64,000 bases of DNA from Inmirania thermothiophila. GTDB taxonomy: Bacteria; Pseudomonadota; Gammaproteobacteria; DSM-100275. Position 1 is the stretch's first letter. Each line of letters opens with the position of its first letter. Positions 28,633 to 39,440 of the stretch are shown piece after piece. The translations under genes were made by a program, and so were the position numbers. The stretch spans positions 660,726 to 724,725 of the forward strand of contig NZ_RJVI01000001.1 of NCBI RefSeq assembly GCF_003751635.1, in the 5' to 3' direction. The notes below the pieces were generated by a model. That model saw only the letters and a program-made list of their open reading frames with translations. It was not told the origin of the DNA and did not search any database.

Positions 28633-29522
28633 CCGCCCGCGCCAGATCGCCGGCGGAGCGCGGCCAGCGGCACGCCGTGGCCGTCGGGCTCGGGCTGCAG
28701 CGTCACGTGCCCGATGCCGTAGCGCTCCGCCAGCATGCGCTGCAGGCCCTGGAGGACCTCGAGCCAGGCGGCGAGGTCGCGCACCACCACGTGGGCGGAG
28801 AGGGCCACCTGGCCGCTGCCGAGGCTCCAGATGTGGAGGTCATGGACCGAGGCCACGCCCGGGTGGGCGGCCATGGCGCGGCCCACCTCGGCGAGGTCGA
28901 GGTGGTGCGGCACCCCCTCCAGGAGCACGTGCAGGGCCTCGAGCAGCAGCCGCACGGTGGAGAACAGGATCAGCCCCGCGATGAGCAGGGTGAGCAGGGG
29001 GTCGATGGGGGTCCAGCCGGTGAAGTGGACCACGGCGCCGGAGAGCAGCGCCGCCACCGAGCCCAGGAGATCCCCCACGACGTGGAGGAGGGCGGCGCGC
29101 ACGTTGAGGTCGTGGCCGCCGTGGCTCAGGCGCAGGGCGACCACGACGTTGACCGCGAGGCCCGCCGCGGCCACCGCCATCACCGTGCCCCCGGCCACCG
29201 GCTGCGGATCGTGCAGCCGGCGCACGGCGGCGACCACGAGCCCGATCACCAGGGCCACCATGGCGAACCCGTTGAGCAGCGCCGCCACCACCTCGGCGCG
29301 CCCGAGGCCGTAGGAGTGGCGCAGGCTCGGCGGGCGGCGCGCGATCCAGGCGGCGAGCGCGGCGACGGCGAGGGCGCCGGCGTCGGAGAGCATGTGGCCG
29401 GCGTCGGCCATCAGCGCCAGCGACCCCGCCCACCAGCCCGCCGCCGCCTCCACGGCGGCGAAGCCGAGGATCAGGGCCAGCGAGACCACCAGCGGGCCCG
29501 TTGCTGCGCTTCCACCGTGCAC
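28599..29522 (-). CDS. Cation diffusion facilitator (CDF) metal exporter
   Basis: This 307-residue protein has six hydrophobic segments in residues 8-200 and the two intramembrane metal sites of the CDF family, DAGHMLSD in TM2 and HVVGDLLGS in TM5. A cytoplasmic ferredoxin-like domain follows (HPGVASVHDLHIWSLGSGQ). It probably exports Zn, Co or a similar divalent ion in exchange for protons. The GTG start lies 4 bases after the sensor gene. The 3' end overlaps convergent cysM by 34 bases. Confidence 0.9.
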   Translation of the reverse strand: MHGGSAATGPLVVSLALILGFAAVEAAAGWWAGSLALMADAGHMLSDAGALAVAALAAWIARRPPSLRHSYGLGRAEVVAALLNGFAMVALVIGLVVAAVRRLHDPQPVAGGTVMAVAAAGLAVNVVVALRLSHGGHDLNVRAALLHVVGDLLGSVAALLSGAVVHFTGWTPIDPLLTLLIAGLILFSTVRLLLEALHVLLEGVPHHLDLAEVGRAMAAHPGVASVHDLHIWSLGSGQVALSAHVVVRDLAAWLEVLQGLQRMLAERYGIGHVTLQPEPDGHGVPLAALRRRSGAGGQGDGHSPVEP

Positions 29523-29526
29523 GGGG

Positions 29527-30759
29527 TCAGGCCGGTATGCGCTGGCGCTGGTCGCTGCGGCGCAGCCTGCGCACCATCACCAGCGCCCCCTCGGTGTCGC
29601 GCGGGTTGGGCCGCACCAGCGGATAGGCCTCCACCGCCACCGAGGCGTCTCCTCCCTCGATGCGGACGTCCCGCAGCCAGCGCACCGGCGCGTCCGACTG
29701 GATCGCCTCGCGCGCCGGGCTCGGCAGGGGGGCGCGGGTGACCTCGCTCACCAGGGGCAGGACCTCGGCCAGGGGGCGGCCGCCCAGGCGCGGGCCCAGC
29801 AGCCGCTCGGCCTCGGCGTTGGCGAGCATCACGCGGTCCTGGTCGTCGACCAGGAGCACGGCGGCGTTGAGCGACTGGAGGGCGCGCCAGGCGCCGGCGC
29901 CGGCGGCGATGCGCCGGGTCCCGATGCCGTACTCGCGCGCCAGCACGGTGGTCAGGACCAGGAACACCAGCACCGCGAGCCCGACCAGGAGGTTGCGCAT
30001 CCGCTCCGAGTTCCGCTCCACGCGCTCGTGGTAGTTGAGGAAGCCTTCCAGGGCCTCGTCGAGGACGCGACCGACGCCGGTGGACTCGATGAGCTCGAGA
30101 CGGCGCTCGAGGACGGCGCCGAGGGTGACCAGGCGGCGGGCCTGGGCCGCCAGGCGACGGGCCGCCGGCAGCTCCGCAGCCTGCCGCTCGATCCCGTTGG
30201 TGATGCGGAGCAGCCCGGCGGCGAGCCGGGCGTCGCGGCTGTTGACGAGGCGCAGGGCGAGGCGCTGGGCCTCGGTGACGCGGGCGGCCGTTTCGGGCCG
30301 CGTCCCGCCCTGCCCGCCGAGGCGCTGCGGCTCCATGAAGGCGAAGAAGGCGAGCGCGACCTTGAACCCCGCCACCTCCGTGAGATAGCGCTCCAGGTCG
30401 GCGCGCATCTCCGACCAGCGCAGGGCGGCCTGCTGGATGGCGTAGGCGGTGGCCGGCGACGCCGCGATCGCCTCGGCCAGCGGCGCCCGGCCGAGGGCGG
30501 CGAGGGTCTCGCTGAGGCGGTCCTCGGCCGCGCGCACGAGGTCGAAGTCGTGGTGCTGGAGATAGCGCAGCACGAGGAGCTCCCGGTCGAGGGAGCGCTC
30601 GGCGTCGCGGGCGGCCTCCAGGGCCTTGACCACGGCCCCGTGGCGGGCGTTGATGCGGGCGATGTAGGTCGTCTGCGCGGCGAGGCCGCCGAGCAGGAGC
30701 AGCAGCAGGAGGGTGGTCGCCACCACCGAGCGCGGCAGCGGCGTTCCCGGCCCGATCAC
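29527..30759 (-). CDS. Membrane sensor protein with periplasmic helical domain and PAS domain, no output domain
   Basis: This 410-residue protein has TM1 at about 12-29, a long all-helical periplasmic region to about 262 and TM2 at about 263-283. A cytoplasmic PAS-like domain follows at about 300-400 (AVLLVDDQDRVMLANAEAERLLG). The periplasmic part resembles double all-helical ligand-binding (DAHL) sensor domains. No histidine kinase, GGDEF, EAL or HAMP module follows, so signalling must be by interaction or the partner lies elsewhere. Its GTG overlaps the stop of the di-haem peroxidase gene (GTGA), which ties the two functionally. Confidence 0.7.
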   Translation of the reverse strand: MIGPGTPLPRSVVATTLLLLLLLGGLAAQTTYIARINARHGAVVKALEAARDAERSLDRELLVLRYLQHHDFDLVRAAEDRLSETLAALGRAPLAEAIAASPATAYAIQQAALRWSEMRADLERYLTEVAGFKVALAFFAFMEPQRLGGQGGTRPETAARVTEAQRLALRLVNSRDARLAAGLLRITNGIERQAAELPAARRLAAQARRLVTLGAVLERRLELIESTGVGRVLDEALEGFLNYHERVERNSERMRNLLVGLAVLVFLVLTTVLAREYGIGTRRIAAGAGAWRALQSLNAAVLLVDDQDRVMLANAEAERLLGPRLGGRPLAEVLPLVSEVTRAPLPSPAREAIQSDAPVRWLRDVRIEGGDASVAVEAYPLVRPNPRDTEGALVMVRRLRRSDQRQRIPA

Positions 30760-31688
30760 CGGGCCGCCTCCCCGCCGGCGGGGTCGAGGCTGCGCAGGAA
30801 GGCGACGATGCGCGCGATCTCCTCCCGCGTGAGATCGATGCCGGCCATGTGCTCGGCCATCTCCTCCACCGCCTCCTCGAGGGTCTCCATGGAGCCGTCG
30901 AAGTAGTAGGGCGGGGTGCGGGCGACGTTGCGCAGCGGCGGGACGCGGAAGATCCTGCGGTCGTCGTCGCGCCCGGTGACCACCGCGAGACCGGGGTCCT
31001 CCGCGTTCACCTCGCGGTGCTCGTCGAAGAGGTCACCGAGCGGGTCGATGGGCTGGCGGACGTTGCCGCCCGCCAGCGCGCCGTTGTGGCAGTGGATGCA
31101 GCCGACGTCCCGGAAGAGGTGGTAGCCCTCCCGCGCCTCCTCGGAGATGGCCGTGGTCTCGCCGCGCAGGAAGCGGTCGAAGGGGGAATCCGGGGTGTTG
31201 AGGGTGCGCAGGAAGGCCGCGAGGGCCGTCACCGCGCGGGGCGGGGCGAGGCCGAGCGCCCGCGCCCGCGCCTCGAGCTCGGGCAGGCGCACAAGCGCCG
31301 TCTCCGGGTCCGTCCCCATGCGCGCGGGGTCCTCGAGGCAGGCGGCGACGGCCTCCTCGAGGCGGCGGGCGTCGCCCCCCCAGCCGAAGAGCGCGAGCAG
31401 GCCGGCGTTGAGCAGCGTCGGCACGTCGCGGCGGACGCGGCCGCGGTGGGCGGGGCGGGGGCCGTCGCCGGCGTAGGCCCGCGCCGGGTCGTGGCAGCCG
31501 GCGCAGCTTCGCCTGCCGTCGGCGGCGAGGCGGGGATCGGCGAAGAGGGCGCGCCCGACCTCGGCGGCGGCGTCCGCGGGCGGCGGCGGGGGCACGGGCG
31601 TGATCGGATCCCCGCCGTAGTCGACGTCGTCGGCGCGCGCGGAGAGCGCCAGCGCGAGGGTGGCCGCGACGGCGAGGCGTCGCAGCAC
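30756..31688 (-). CDS. Di-haem cytochrome c peroxidase/MauG-like protein
   Basis: This 310-residue exported protein has a signal peptide (VLRRLAVAATLALALSARA) and two haem c sites, CAGCH at 62-66 and CIHCH at 197-201. They are spaced as in bacterial cytochrome c peroxidases and MauG-like enzymes. GRALFADPRL and the RVPPLRNVARTPPYYFDG motif are typical. It probably reduces peroxide or oxidises a periplasmic partner. It starts at GTG 31688, 4 bases after moaC, and is followed by an overlapping membrane sensor gene. Confidence 0.85.
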   Translation of the reverse strand: MLRRLAVAATLALALSARADDVDYGGDPITPVPPPPPADAAAEVGRALFADPRLAADGRRSCAGCHDPARAYAGDGPRPAHRGRVRRDVPTLLNAGLLALFGWGGDARRLEEAVAACLEDPARMGTDPETALVRLPELEARARALGLAPPRAVTALAAFLRTLNTPDSPFDRFLRGETTAISEEAREGYHLFRDVGCIHCHNGALAGGNVRQPIDPLGDLFDEHREVNAEDPGLAVVTGRDDDRRIFRVPPLRNVARTPPYYFDGSMETLEEAVEEMAEHMAGIDLTREEIARIVAFLRSLDPAGGEAAR

Positions 31689-31692
31689 GCCC

Positions 31693-32175
31693 TCAGTCCT
31701 CCCTGCGGATCCAGTGCCCGGAGCGCCCGCCGGCCTTCTCCAGCAGGCGCACGCCGTCGATGGTCATGGCGCGGTCCACCGCCTTGCACATGTCGTAGAT
31801 GGTGAGGAGCGCCACCTGCACCGCGCACAGGGCCTCCATCTCGACGCCGGTGCGGCCGCGGGTCTCGACGCGGGCGGTGCAGCGGACCGCGGGCGGGTCC
31901 TCCTCGAAGGCGAAGTCCACGGCGACCCGCGTCAGGGCCAGCGGGTGGCACAGCGGCACCAGATCCGCGGTGCGCTTGGCGCCCATGATGCCGGCGATGC
32001 GCGCCACCCCCAGGACGTCGCCCTTGCGGTGGTCGCCGGCGCGGATCCGCGCGAGGGTCGCGGCCTCCATTCGGATCCGGCCCTCCGCCACCGCCACGCG
32101 ATGGGTCTCGTCCTTGTCGCCGACGTCCACCATGTGGGCCTCGCCGGCGGCGTTGAAGTGGGTCAGCCCGCTCAT
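31693..32175 (-). CDS. moaC: Cyclic pyranopterin monophosphate synthase
   Basis: This 160-residue enzyme makes cyclic pyranopterin monophosphate in molybdenum cofactor synthesis, acting after MoaA. Signature segments are [31 protein letters not shown] with the catalytic region, [23 protein letters not shown] and the final GRSGHW. Length is normal. A GGGAG lies before the ATG. moaA and other moa genes are not in the window; moaC here sits in an operon with a phosphodiesterase and a periplasmic peroxidase-like protein. Confidence 0.95.
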   Translation of the reverse strand: MSGLTHFNAAGEAHMVDVGDKDETHRVAVAEGRIRMEAATLARIRAGDHRKGDVLGVARIAGIMGAKRTADLVPLCHPLALTRVAVDFAFEEDPPAVRCTARVETRGRTGVEMEALCAVQVALLTIYDMCKAVDRAMTIDGVRLLEKAGGRSGHWIRRED

Positions 32176-32200
32176 GTCCCGCTCCCGCCTGCGTGGGGCC

Positions 32201-32740
32201 CTATGGTAGGGCGCCGGCGGCGCCCGCGTCACGCCCCGGCGTGGGCAGGATCTCGGCGCGCCCCGCCGCGAGGTCCACCAAGGCCCAGGTGGCCGGCCCC
32301 CCGCGGCCGGCGACGGTGCCGGGGTTGACGAGGAGGATGCGGGCGCCGTCCGGGGCGCGCAGGGTCTCGATGCGCGGGACGTGGGTGTGGCCGCAGGCGG
32401 CGAGGGCGCAGCCCGGCGCGGCGAGCCGGCGCGCCGCCTCCGGGTCGTGGGTGAAGACGACGGGGCCCGCGGGGAGGGCGATCCGCCCCACCTCGCCGTG
32501 GTAGCGTGGGCGGCCGTCGCGGCCGTCGCACCAGGCGGGGAAGCCCTCGGGGTCGGCGTGGTTGTTGCCGTGCACGAGGTGCAGGGGCAGGGGCGGCCTG
32601 CCGAGGGCGCGCACGGTCTCGAGACGGACGATGTCGCCGCAGTGGAGGGCGAGGGCCGCGCCGCGGGCGGCGGCCGCCGCAAGCGCCGCGGCGAGGGCCT
32701 CGGCATCGTCGTGGCTGTCGGAGACGACGGCGATGCGCAC
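32201..32740 (-). CDS. YfcE/MJ0936-family metallophosphodiesterase
   Basis: This 179-residue calcineurin-like enzyme has the complete metal-site set: DSHDD near the N-terminus, [15 protein letters not shown] in VVFTHD and GHTHVPR, with [10 protein letters not shown] near the end. The family hydrolyses phosphodiesters in vitro, and the physiological substrate is usually unknown. It is the first gene of the minus-strand group that includes moaC, 25 bases upstream of the moaC start. Confidence 0.85.
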   Translation of the reverse strand: MRIAVVSDSHDDAEALAAALAAAAARGAALALHCGDIVRLETVRALGRPPLPLHLVHGNNHADPEGFPAWCDGRDGRPRYHGEVGRIALPAGPVVFTHDPEAARRLAAPGCALAACGHTHVPRIETLRAPDGARILLVNPGTVAGRGGPATWALVDLAAGRAEILPTPGRDAGAAGALP

Positions 32741-32788
32741 GGGGTCAGGCGCGGGCGGTCTGGCGATGCCGCGTCACGGGCATCGGCG

Positions 32789-33337
32789 CTAGAAGGCCGG
32801 CTTGACCGGCGCCTCGCGGAAGCGGCGGATGGCCGCGGCCACCTCCTCGCGTGCCGCGGCGGCGCCGGCCCAGCCCTCGATGCGGGTCCACTTGCCGTCC
32901 TCGAGGTCCTTGTAGCGGGCGAAGAAGTGCTCGATGGGGGCGAGGGCGGACCGCGGCAGATCGCCCAGGTCGTCCACGTGGTGGTAGTGGGCGCTGAGAT
33001 CGCGGGCCGGTACCGCCAGGAGCTTGGCGTCCGGGCCCTTCTCGTCCACCATGCGCAGCATCCCCACCGGCCGGCAGCGGATGACGGCGCCGGTGATCAC
33101 CGGGATCGGAGTGATCACCATGACGTCCACGGGGTCGCCGTCCTCGGCCAGCGTGTGCGGCACGTAGCCGTAGTTGGCCGGGTAGTGCATCGCCGTGCCG
33201 AGGAAGCGGTCCACGAACAGGGCGCCGGTCTCCTTGTCGATCTCGTACTTGACGGGATCGGCATGGGCCGGGATCTCGATGATGACGTTGATCTCCTCCG
33301 GGGCGTGCTCGCCCGGTCCGACCCGGTCCAGGTTCAT
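32789..33337 (-). CDS. ppa: Soluble inorganic pyrophosphatase
   Basis: This 182-residue family I pyrophosphatase hydrolyses cytoplasmic PPi. It has [19 protein letters not shown], the Tyr motif [13 protein letters not shown] and the metal cluster [10 protein letters not shown], followed by [18 protein letters not shown] precedes ATG 33337. It lies just downstream of the hppA terminator, so it is probably transcribed separately. Its presence beside a proton-pumping pyrophosphatase and a PPi-dependent phosphofructokinase implies competition for PPi that must be controlled. Confidence 0.95.
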   Translation of the reverse strand: MNLDRVGPGEHAPEEINVIIEIPAHADPVKYEIDKETGALFVDRFLGTAMHYPANYGYVPHTLAEDGDPVDVMVITPIPVITGAVIRCRPVGMLRMVDEKGPDAKLLAVPARDLSAHYHHVDDLGDLPRSALAPIEHFFARYKDLEDGKWTRIEGWAGAAAAREEVAAAIRRFREAPVKPAF

Positions 33338-33390
33338 TCCGACCTCCGCGGTTGCCGTGGATCCGGCGCCGCGGCCCCTGGGCGCGGCGC

Positions 33391-33423
33391 AAAAAACGGG
33401 GGCCGGCAGTATACCGGCCCCCG
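33391..33423 (-). terminator. Intrinsic terminator of hppA
   Basis: On the minus strand a 10 base-pair GC stem (CGGGGGCCGG at 33423-33414 with its complement at 33406-33397) encloses a 7-base loop and is followed directly by six T residues (33396-33391). It begins 27 bases after the hppA stop codon. Confidence 0.9.
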
Positions 33424-33449
33424 CACCGGGGATGAAGGGTCGCGCCCGC

Positions 33450-35468
<2,019 letters not shown>

Positions 35469-35567
35469 CGAAGATCCTCCCTTCTGGTCGGTTGAGGCGA
35501 CCGCCTTCGTCCGGGCCCCCTACCCGTTATGCACCGATAAAATGTGCTTAGGCGGACGCGTCAGCGC

Positions 35568-35595
35568 ATTATAGGTATCCGCGGTGCGGGATCAA
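35568..35595 (-). promoter_or_regulatory. Sigma-70-type promoter for hppA
   Basis: On the minus strand, TTGATC (35595-35590) and a perfect TATAAT (35573-35568) are separated by 16 bases. Transcription would start near 35561, giving an hppA leader of roughly 90 bases. The -35 element lies inside the loop of the hairpin at 35584-35606. Confidence 0.75.
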
Positions 35596-35606
35596 CGCAC
35601 CCGCAC
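35584..35606 (-). terminator. Hairpin after pfp, overlapping the hppA promoter
   Basis: GTGCGGG at 35584-35590 pairs with CCCGCAC at 35600-35606 around a 9-base loop, 2 bases beyond the pfp stop. There is no T-run. It may weakly separate pfp from hppA transcription, or simply mark the pfp 3' end. Confidence 0.35.
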
Positions 35607-35608
35607 CC

Positions 35609-36898
35609 TCACAGCGCGAGCTCGAACGGCGCCAGCTTCTTCGGCACGGCGACGTTCTTGAGCCGCACGTACCGGGGCATCCCGTTGCGGTAGGGCGGGT
35701 AGGCCTCGCCCTGGATCAGGGGCTCCAGGTAGGCGCGGCAGCTCGGGGTGATGCCGAAGCCGTCGCGGGAGATGAAGCGCCGGGGCATCATCTTCTCGCG
35801 GTTGGCCACCTGCGCGAGCGGCGCCTCGACGATGCGCCAGCGGTAGGGCTTGTCGGAGCGGCGCTCGATGGCGGGCATGACCGCATTGCGCCCCTGCAGC
35901 GCCATCTCCACCGCGGCCTGGCCGACGGCGTAGGCCTGCTCGACGTCGGTGGCCGAGGCGATGTGGCGCGCCGCGCGCTGCAGGTAGTCGGCCACCGCCC
36001 AGTGGTACTTGAGCCCCAGTCCCTCCCGCACCATGTTGGCGATCACCGGCGCGGCGCCGCCGAGCTGGGCGTGGCCGAAGGCGTCGCGCATGCCCTGATC
36101 GGAGACGAACCGCCCGTCCGGCCAGCGCAGGCCCTCCGAGACCACCACGGTGCAGTAGCCGTGCGCCTTCACCATGGCGTCCACCTTGGCCAGGAACTTG
36201 TCCTGGTCGAAGCGCACCTCCGGGAACAGGATCACGATGGGCAGCTCGAGGTCGGGGCCGGAGGCGAGGCCGCCGGCGGCGGCGATCCAGCCCGCGTGCC
36301 GGCCCATGACCTCGAGGACGAAGACCTTGGTGGAGGTCTTGGCCATGGAGGCCACATCGAGGGTGGCCTCGCGGGTGGAGACCGCGATGTACTTGGCCAC
36401 CGAGCCGAAGCCGGGGCAGTTGTCGGTGATGGGCAGGTCGTTGTCGACCGTCTTCGGGACGTGGATGGCCTGGATGGGATAGCCCATCTTCTCCGAGAGC
36501 TGGGCCACCTTGAGGCAGGTGTCGGCCGAGTCGCCGCCGCCGTTGTAGAAGAAGTAGCCGATGTTGTGGGCCTCGAAGACCTCGATCAGCCGCTCGTACT
36601 GGGCGCGGTTCTCCTCCAGGCTCTTGAGCTTGTAGCGGCAGGAGCCGAAGGCCCCGCCGGGGGTGTGGCGCAGGGCGCTAATCGCCGCGGCCGATTCCTT
36701 GCTGGTGTCGATGAGGTCCTCGGTGAGGGCGCCGATGATGCCGTTGCGTCCGGCGTAGACCTTGCCGATCTCGCGGGCCTTGCGGCAGGCCTCGATGACG
36801 CCGCAGGCGCTGGCGTTGATGACCGCGGTGACGCCCCCCGACTGGGCGTAGAAGGCGTTCTTGCGGCCGCGGCCGGCGGCCTTCTTCTTCGTCGCCAT
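35609..36898 (-). CDS. pfp: Pyrophosphate-dependent 6-phosphofructokinase
   Basis: This 429-residue phosphofructokinase has a basic N-terminus and the donor-site signatures of the PPi-using class: GGGDSADT near residue 120, and PKTVDND with a lysine where ATP enzymes have glycine. GRHAGWIA and the substrate region around VVVSEGLRW are also present. In Methylococcus the homologous enzyme is co-transcribed with hppA and also acts on sedoheptulose phosphates. The same pairing here suggests reversible, PPi-linked flux in glycolysis or the Calvin cycle. ATG 36898 follows GGGGGAG; the frame extends 11 residues upstream without support. Confidence 0.92.
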   Translation of the reverse strand: MATKKKAAGRGRKNAFYAQSGGVTAVINASACGVIEACRKAREIGKVYAGRNGIIGALTEDLIDTSKESAAAISALRHTPGGAFGSCRYKLKSLEENRAQYERLIEVFEAHNIGYFFYNGGGDSADTCLKVAQLSEKMGYPIQAIHVPKTVDNDLPITDNCPGFGSVAKYIAVSTREATLDVASMAKTSTKVFVLEVMGRHAGWIAAAGGLASGPDLELPIVILFPEVRFDQDKFLAKVDAMVKAHGYCTVVVSEGLRWPDGRFVSDQGMRDAFGHAQLGGAAPVIANMVREGLGLKYHWAVADYLQRAARHIASATDVEQAYAVGQAAVEMALQGRNAVMPAIERRSDKPYRWRIVEAPLAQVANREKMMPRRFISRDGFGITPSCRAYLEPLIQGEAYPPYRNGMPRYVRLKNVAVPKKLAPFELAL

Positions 36899-36927
36899 GA
36901 GCTTGCTCCCCCTTGGTGTGTCGTCGC

Positions 36928-37293
36928 TCAACCCCCCTCGGCCGCCCGCGCGCGCTCGCGCGCCTGGTCGGCCTGCACCCGCAGCAGCGTCACGGTGCAG
37001 TCGGCGAGATCGTCGAACTCCTCGATCCCGGTGCCGTACTGCTCCCGCACGCTGTAGAAGAACTGGCAGCGGTAGCGGCGGTCGCCGGTCTTGACGATGA
37101 GGAAATGGCAGTCGCCCTGGCGGAAGTAGAGCGCCGGGCGGGCGGTGAGCTCGCGCGCCGTCGGCCGCAGGCGCACCTCCACCTCCACGTCCTCCGGAGC
37201 GGGCGCGTCCCCGCCCCAGCGCTCGCGCAGGGCGGTCTCGACGATCCAGCGCTCGGCCTCGGTGAAGCCCGGCGGCGATCCGGCTTGGGTCAT
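36928..37293 (-). CDS. Conserved hypothetical protein, unrecognised family
   Basis: This 121-residue protein has an acidic N-terminal helical half (EAERWIVETALRERWG), followed by a likely beta-sheet core (VEVEVRLRPT, ALYFRQGDCHFLIVKTGDR, YRCQFFYSV) and a C-terminal helix rich in Ala and Arg. It has no signal peptide or membrane segment. It is 29 bases upstream of pfp on the same strand and may be co-transcribed with it. I do not recognise the family and the ATG at 37293 lacks a good Shine-Dalgarno, so the start is tentative. Confidence 0.6.
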   Translation of the reverse strand: MTQAGSPPGFTEAERWIVETALRERWGGDAPAPEDVEVEVRLRPTARELTARPALYFRQGDCHFLIVKTGDRRYRCQFFYSVREQYGTGIEEFDDLADCTVTLLRVQADQARERARAAEGG

Positions 37294-37312
37294 GGTCAGG
37301 TGCGGCCCGTGA

Positions 37313-37341
37313 TTGACTTGCCCGGAACGGCGCACTAGCTT
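37313..37341 (+). promoter_or_regulatory. Candidate sigma-70 promoter for adk
   Basis: TTGACT at 37313-37318 and TAGCTT at 37336-37341 are spaced by 17 bases. They lie in the 178-base divergent gap between the hypothetical gene at 36928 and adk. The predicted leader to the adk start codon is about 125 bases. Nothing else is recognised in this gap. Confidence 0.55.
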
Positions 37342-37471
37342 AGTCGCTCCTTTTCGGCGCCGCCATGCAATTTCCCTAATGGGGGCATGAAGGATGCGCC
37401 AGGCCGCACGACGCGATGCGGCGTGCGCCGCTGGCCCGTGCGTGCGATCCGGTCGAGGAGGTGTCGAGTCC

Positions 37472-38152
37472 ATGAGGGTGGTGGTGCTCGGGCCGCCAGG
37501 GGGCGGGAAGGGGACCCAGGCCAGGCGGGTCGCGGCGCGCTTCGGGGTGCCGCACGTGGCGCTTGCGGACCTGGTGCGCGAGGCGATCCGCAAGGGGACG
37601 CCCCTCGGTCAGCAGGCGAAGGCCTTCCATGACGCCGGCATGCCGGTCCCGGACGAGATCGCGCTGGCCCTCATCCGCCAGCGCCTGGCGCGGCGTGATG
37701 CGGCGCGCGGCTACGTCCTCGACGGCTTCCCCCGCAACGCCGAGCAGGCGCGGGTCCTGGACGAGATGCTGGCCGAGATCGGCCGGCCGCTGGATCTGGC
37801 GATCCTGATCGAGATGGACTTCGACCTCATCGTCCAGCGCGTGGTGGGGCGGCGGACCTGTGCCCAGTGCGGCCGCACCTACAACATCTTCCTCGATCCA
37901 CCCCTCATCGACGACGAGTGCGACGAGTGCGGGGGGCGCCTGCGGCGGCGCGCCGACGACAACGAGGAGACCATCAGCAACCGGCTGCGCACCTACGAGG
38001 GGCTCATCGGCGAGCTCGCCGGCCACTACCGCGAGCGCGGCCTGCTGCGCAGCGTGGACGGCAACGGCGAGGTCGACGAGGTCTTCGCCCAGATCGAGGC
38101 CGCCGTCACCGAGGGCGGGGTCGGCGGGCGCGCCCGCGCCAGCGGCGACTGA
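37472..38152 (+). CDS. adk: Adenylate kinase, zinc-lid type
   Basis: This 226-residue enzyme interconverts ATP + AMP and 2 ADP. The P-loop GPPGGGKGTQ is at the N-terminus, DGFPRN follows, and the long LID domain carries four cysteines (C130, C133, C150, C153) in two CxxC pairs that should bind structural zinc. Most enterobacterial enzymes lack this zinc site, but it is common in other bacteria. ATG 37472 follows GAGGAGG. It is divergent from the pfp group and convergent with cfa, whose stop is 3 bases away. Confidence 0.95.
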   Translation: MRVVVLGPPGGGKGTQARRVAARFGVPHVALADLVREAIRKGTPLGQQAKAFHDAGMPVPDEIALALIRQRLARRDAARGYVLDGFPRNAEQARVLDEMLAEIGRPLDLAILIEMDFDLIVQRVVGRRTCAQCGRTYNIFLDPPLIDDECDECGGRLRRRADDNEETISNRLRTYEGLIGELAGHYRERGLLRSVDGNGEVDEVFAQIEAAVTEGGVGGRARASGD

Positions 38153-38155
38153 GCC

Positions 38156-39358
38156 TCAGGCGGCGCCGCGCGCGGCCGGCGCCTGCGCGCCCTCGCCCCG
38201 GTAGAGATAGTCGCGGGTGAGCGGGACCGCGGTGCGGTCGCGGGCGAGCTGGATCTGGAACACCACCATGTCGCTCCAGCGGAAGCTCGCCTCGGCGATG
38301 GCGAGATACATCTCCCACATGCGCGCGAAGCGCTCGCCCATGCGCTCGGCCACCTCGTCGCGGTGGCGCTGGAAGCGCGCCTGCCAGTGGGCGAGGGTCA
38401 TGGCGTAGTGCAGGCGCAGCACCTCCACGTCGCACAGCTCCAGCCCCGCCTCCTCGATGGCGGCGGCGACCTCGGACAGGGCCGGGTTGTAGCCGCCGGG
38501 GAAGATGTAGCGGCGGATCCAGGCGTTGGTGGTGGTGGGCGGCCCCAGGCGGCCGATGGTGTGCAGCAGCATCACGCCGTCGGGCGCGAGCAGCTCGCGC
38601 GCCCGCTCGAAGTAGGTGCGGTACTGGGGCTGGCCCACGTGCTCGAACATGCCGACGCTGACGATGCGGTCGTAGCGGCCGCGGTGCTCGCGGTAGTCCT
38701 CGAGGCGGAACGTGAGGCGGTCGGCGAGCCCTTCGGCCTCGGCCCAGGCGCGGGCGACGCGGAGCTGTTCCTTCGACAGCGTCACCCCGGTGACGTGGAC
38801 GCCGTGGTGGCGGGCGAGGTGGCGCGCGAGGCTTCCCCAGCCGCTGCCGATGTCGAGCACGCGCATCCCCGGGCGGAGCAGGAGCTTGGCGGCGATGTGA
38901 CGGGCCTTGGCCTCCTGGGCCTCCTCCAGGGTCATGTCGGGCCGCGCGAAGTAGGCGCAGGAGTAGTGCATCTCGCGGTCGAGGAAGCGGCGGAAGAGCC
39001 ACTCGTCGAGGTCGTAGTGGTGGGCGGCGTTGCGGCGGCTGCGGGCGATGCGGTTGCCCTGCTGCCACAGCCGCTTGAGCGCGGCGCGCCAGCCGCGCTC
39101 GTGGCGCAGCGGGAAGTTGGTGAGCAGGACCTCCAGGAGGCGGACGAGGCCGCCCTCGCCCGCCGACCAGGCGCCTTCCATGTAGGTCTCGCCGAAGGCG
39201 AGGTCGGGGTCGGCGGCGATGCGGCGCAGGGCCTTGGGGTCGTGGATCACCCACTCGGCGGCGGGCTCGCCCTCGCCGTAGCGCTCGCGCCGCCCGTCCG
39301 GGAGGACCAGGCCGAGCGTGCCCTTGCGGATGTGCCGGCGTAGGATGCGCTGGTGCAT
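38156..39358 (-). CDS. Cyclopropane-fatty-acyl-phospholipid synthase family methyltransferase
   Basis: This 400-residue SAM-dependent enzyme has the CFA synthase layout: an N-terminal lipid-binding part (AFGETYMEGAW), AHHYDLDEWLF, YSCAYF, SAM motif VLDIGSGWGSLARHLA and the catalytic region MFEHVGQPQYRTYF. It probably methylates cis double bonds of membrane phospholipids, a stress and heat adaptation. ATG 39358 is chosen at the family start MHQRILRRHI. An upstream minus-strand element, CACTATGTT, may serve as -10. Confidence 0.9.
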   Translation of the reverse strand: MHQRILRRHIRKGTLGLVLPDGRRERYGEGEPAAEWVIHDPKALRRIAADPDLAFGETYMEGAWSAGEGGLVRLLEVLLTNFPLRHERGWRAALKRLWQQGNRIARSRRNAAHHYDLDEWLFRRFLDREMHYSCAYFARPDMTLEEAQEAKARHIAAKLLLRPGMRVLDIGSGWGSLARHLARHHGVHVTGVTLSKEQLRVARAWAEAEGLADRLTFRLEDYREHRGRYDRIVSVGMFEHVGQPQYRTYFERARELLAPDGVMLLHTIGRLGPPTTTNAWIRRYIFPGGYNPALSEVAAAIEEAGLELCDVEVLRLHYAMTLAHWQARFQRHRDEVAERMGERFARMWEMYLAIAEASFRWSDMVVFQIQLARDRTAVPLTRDYLYRGEGAQAPAARGAA

Positions 39359-39440
39359 GGCCGCGCGCCTCCACCGCTGTCCAGGGTCTGCGCACAAACA
39401 TAGTGAGACCCCGCCGGAGGGGCAAGTGCGGGGCGATCCG

